Below, in pieces: positions 62,347-64,000 of a stretch of 64,000 bases of DNA. Numbering within the stretch: the first letter of the stretch is position 1; each line of letters begins with the position of its first letter. Origin of the DNA: Jongsikchunia kroppenstedtii DSM 45133 (GTDB lineage Bacteria > Actinomycetota > Actinomycetes > Mycobacteriales > Mycobacteriaceae); contig NZ_AQYG01000051.1 in NCBI RefSeq assembly GCF_000380485.1, positions 310,001-374,000 on the forward strand. The letters are read 5' to 3'. Both the position numbers and the translations under genes were made by a program. The notes under the pieces were generated by a model. It was given only the letters and a program-made list of their open reading frames with translations. It had not been told where the DNA came from and did no database searches.

Positions 62347-63747
62347 ATGACAGTTTCGGGTACCACTTCAGGACCGGAAGTGCTCGTCGAGATCGACCGT
62401 GGCAGCGCCGAGCCGCTGCATCGACAGTTGACCGCCGGTCTACGGGACGCAGTCCGCTCGGGCCGCCTCGCACCGACATCGCGAATGCCGTCCACGCGGG
62501 TACTGGCGGACGATCTCGGAGTGTCGCGGCGGCTCGTGGTCGAGGTCTACACACAGCTGATCGCCGAAGGCTTCCTGACGAGCGCACATGGCGCCGGAAC
62601 CTTCGTCGCCGACATCGACACGAACACGCACGCCGAGGCCGCGGACGACCATCACGTCACCCGATACGAGGTCGACTTCGGCACCGGCCTGCCCGACCTC
62701 CGAAGCTTCCCCCGAGACCGATGGTTGCGGGCGTTGCGGCACGGACTGTCGCGGCTGCCGTCCGAATCACTCGGATACGTCGCACCGCAGGGACTCCCGG
62801 ACACCCGGCAGGCGATCGCCGGCTATCTGCAGAGAACCCGCGGGATCGCCGCGGATCCGGGCCAGATCGTACTGTGCTCCGGCGCGACGCAGGGACTGGG
62901 ACTGTTGGCACAGGTGCTGCGCGAGCGCGGCGATGGCACCATTGCGATGGAGGAGCCCGGCTTCTGGCTGCACCGGATCGTCCTACGCCGCAATGGAATC
63001 GACCCGCTTCCCCTGCCCGTCGACGATCACGGATTCGATATCGCGGCGCTGCGCGCGAGTCCGGCAAGAGTGGCGCTGACGACGCCGGCACACCAATGCC
63101 CTACCGGCGTCGTCATGACGGCGCAGCGACGGGCCGACCTGCTGGACTGGGCGCGCGACGGCAATCTGATCATCGAGGACGACTACGACGCCGAATATCG
63201 CTTCGACCGCAGACCGATCGGGGCGCTGCAGGGGCTCGCCGCCGACCGAGTGATCTGCATGGGCACCGCGAGCAAGACGCTCGCGCCGGGTCTGCGGATC
63301 GGGTGGCTGGTCCTACCGCCTGCGCTGGTCGATGCGGTCACCCTCTCGAAAGGTATTGCAGACAGCGGAAACTCGGTCATGGACCAGGTTGCGTTCGCGG
63401 AACTGCTCGACTCGGGCGACTACGATCGGCACCTGCGCCAGATGCGGCGCAGATACGCGTCGCGGCGGAGTACCTTGCTCACGATGTTGGGCGAGCACCT
63501 GCCTGCGGCCACGGTGTCAGGAGCGGCCGCGGGCATTCAGCTCGCCGCCGTGTTCCCCGATGGATACGACGTCGAAGAACTCGTACGACGGGCCGCCACG
63601 TCACGAGTGCACGTCGAATCGACGAGACCGTTCTACGCGCACCGGGCCGGCGCACCTCCCGGGCTGCTCCTGAACTACGCCAACGTGACCGAGTCGCAGA
63701 TCATCACGGGCATGACGATTCTCGGCCGCATCGCACGCCAGCTGTGA
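62347..63747 (+). CDS. MocR/PdxR-type regulator (GntR helix-turn-helix plus aminotransferase)
   Basis: The 466-residue protein has an N-terminal GntR winged helix (LHRQLTAGLRDAVRSGRLAP, STRVLADDLGVSRRLVVEVY). A class I aminotransferase-like domain carries the PLP lysine in TASKTLAPGLRIGWL, and LIIEDDYDAEYRFDR holds the Asp that binds the PLP nitrogen. MocR proteins sense PLP or amino compounds to switch a nearby operon. The ATG at 62347 is preferred. It is divergent from the epimerase fusion gene and is followed convergently by a sulfite-oxidase-type gene. Confidence 0.92.
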   Translation: MTVSGTTSGPEVLVEIDRGSAEPLHRQLTAGLRDAVRSGRLAPTSRMPSTRVLADDLGVSRRLVVEVYTQLIAEGFLTSAHGAGTFVADIDTNTHAEAADDHHVTRYEVDFGTGLPDLRSFPRDRWLRALRHGLSRLPSESLGYVAPQGLPDTRQAIAGYLQRTRGIAADPGQIVLCSGATQGLGLLAQVLRERGDGTIAMEEPGFWLHRIVLRRNGIDPLPLPVDDHGFDIAALRASPARVALTTPAHQCPTGVVMTAQRRADLLDWARDGNLIIEDDYDAEYRFDRRPIGALQGLAADRVICMGTASKTLAPGLRIGWLVLPPALVDAVTLSKGIADSGNSVMDQVAFAELLDSGDYDRHLRQMRRRYASRRSTLLTMLGEHLPAATVSGAAAGIQLAAVFPDGYDVEELVRRAATSRVHVESTRPFYAHRAGAPPGLLLNYANVTESQIITGMTILGRIARQL

Positions 63748-63748
63748 T

Positions 63749-64000
63749 TCAGGCGTCCACCCGCACAACCTTTTTCGGATAGCCGCTCGCACCGTCGGGC
63801 ACCGGGTCGGCGGTCTCACTGGTCTGCGTGACGCCCGTCCCGTCGGTCGCCCGAGCCACGATCGTGTGCGTCCCCTTGCCGGCCTGCCACGGCAGCCACC
63901 ATTGCCGCCAGGTGTCGATCGAGTATTCGGGCGCGAGGTTCGCGGTCTGCCAGGCGCCGCCATCGATCTGCACCTCAACGGTTTTGATGCCGCGGTGCTG
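63749..64000 (-). CDS. Sulfite oxidase family molybdenum enzyme (C-terminal part)
   Basis: The visible part reads HRGIKTVEVQIDGGAWQTAN and then WRQWWLPWQAGKGTHTIVAR, ending GYPKKVVRVDA. This is the Mo-cofactor oxidoreductase dimerisation domain (immunoglobulin-like) of the sulfite oxidase family. The Mo-cofactor domain lies outside the window. It is convergent with the MocR gene, with one base between stops. A complete assignment needs the upstream part. Confidence 0.78.
   Translation of the reverse strand, partial: QHRGIKTVEVQIDGGAWQTANLAPEYSIDTWRQWWLPWQAGKGTHTIVARATDGTGVTQTSETADPVPDGASGYPKKVVRVDA

Overview
The window comes from a high-GC, mycolic-acid-type actinobacterium (order Mycobacteriales; Gordonia, Williamsia or Rhodococcus are plausible, the genus is not proven). 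The evidence is a fused HadA-HadB dehydratase, FadE23/FadE24-type acyl-CoA dehydrogenases, two resuscitation-promoting factors, an MmpL-type exporter, a tmRNA whose tag reads ADKNQRDYALAA, and a prfB-mscS-ftsE-ftsX-smpB block arranged as in mycobacteria. It is mostly ordinary chromosome. No phage, insertion sequence, CRISPR array, rRNA or tRNA was seen.

Layout. 1-3.8 kb: the start of a solute-binding lipoprotein, a flavin reductase, a secreted protein and an FUSC-type membrane protein. 3.8-7.1 kb: a magnesium locus on the minus strand, made of a promoter, an M-box riboswitch, a long leader with two small candidate ORFs, an Nramp-related transporter whose metal-site motifs look like the Mg-selective NRMT branch, and MgtC. 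7.1-18.4 kb: an acyl-CoA synthetase divergent from a flavin dehydrogenase, a DsbA-like protein, a VIT-like transporter with two hydrolases, an AraC-VOC-methyltransferase-aldo/keto-reductase operon, and hadAB. 18.5-30 kb: a complete nitrate assimilation block with a one-polypeptide nitrate reductase carrying its own CysJ-like reductase, nirBD, sirohydrochlorin chelatase, an NnaR-like HemD/winged-helix regulator and narK. GlnR-like boxes precede the nitrate reductase and nirB. An acetyltransferase flanked by inverted arrays of a 21-bp repeat sits inside this block.

30-48 kb: a hemerythrin / ECF41 sigma factor / NAD(P)-binding oxidoreductase operon with a matching ECF41-type promoter; a CmtR-like sensor with a short cation exporter; ssrA (tmRNA); an NfeD-like/flotillin pair; a membrane-bound hydrolase; an MmpL transporter; then smpB, ftsX, ftsE, a proline/threonine-rich membrane protein, mscS and prfB, followed by hisN and a metallo-beta-lactamase-fold protein. 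48-56 kb: a three-gene acyl-CoA dehydrogenase operon behind paired operators, an rpf gene with a perfect CRP-type site upstream, an efflux pump divergent from its TetR repressor, and a second rpf with a LysM domain. 56-64 kb: a flavin monooxygenase with a leaderless promoter, a two-gene accessory patch of unknown function flanked by an intact VOC gene and a broken copy of part of it, an alcohol dehydrogenase, an epimerase/membrane fusion, a MocR regulator and the end of a sulfite-oxidase-type gene.

The points most worth a second look are the M-box leader with its small ORFs and NRMT-type transporter, the 21-bp repeat-flanked acetyltransferase, the two unknown genes between VOC copies at 57.7-59.8 kb, and the operators before the fadE operon and the first rpf.
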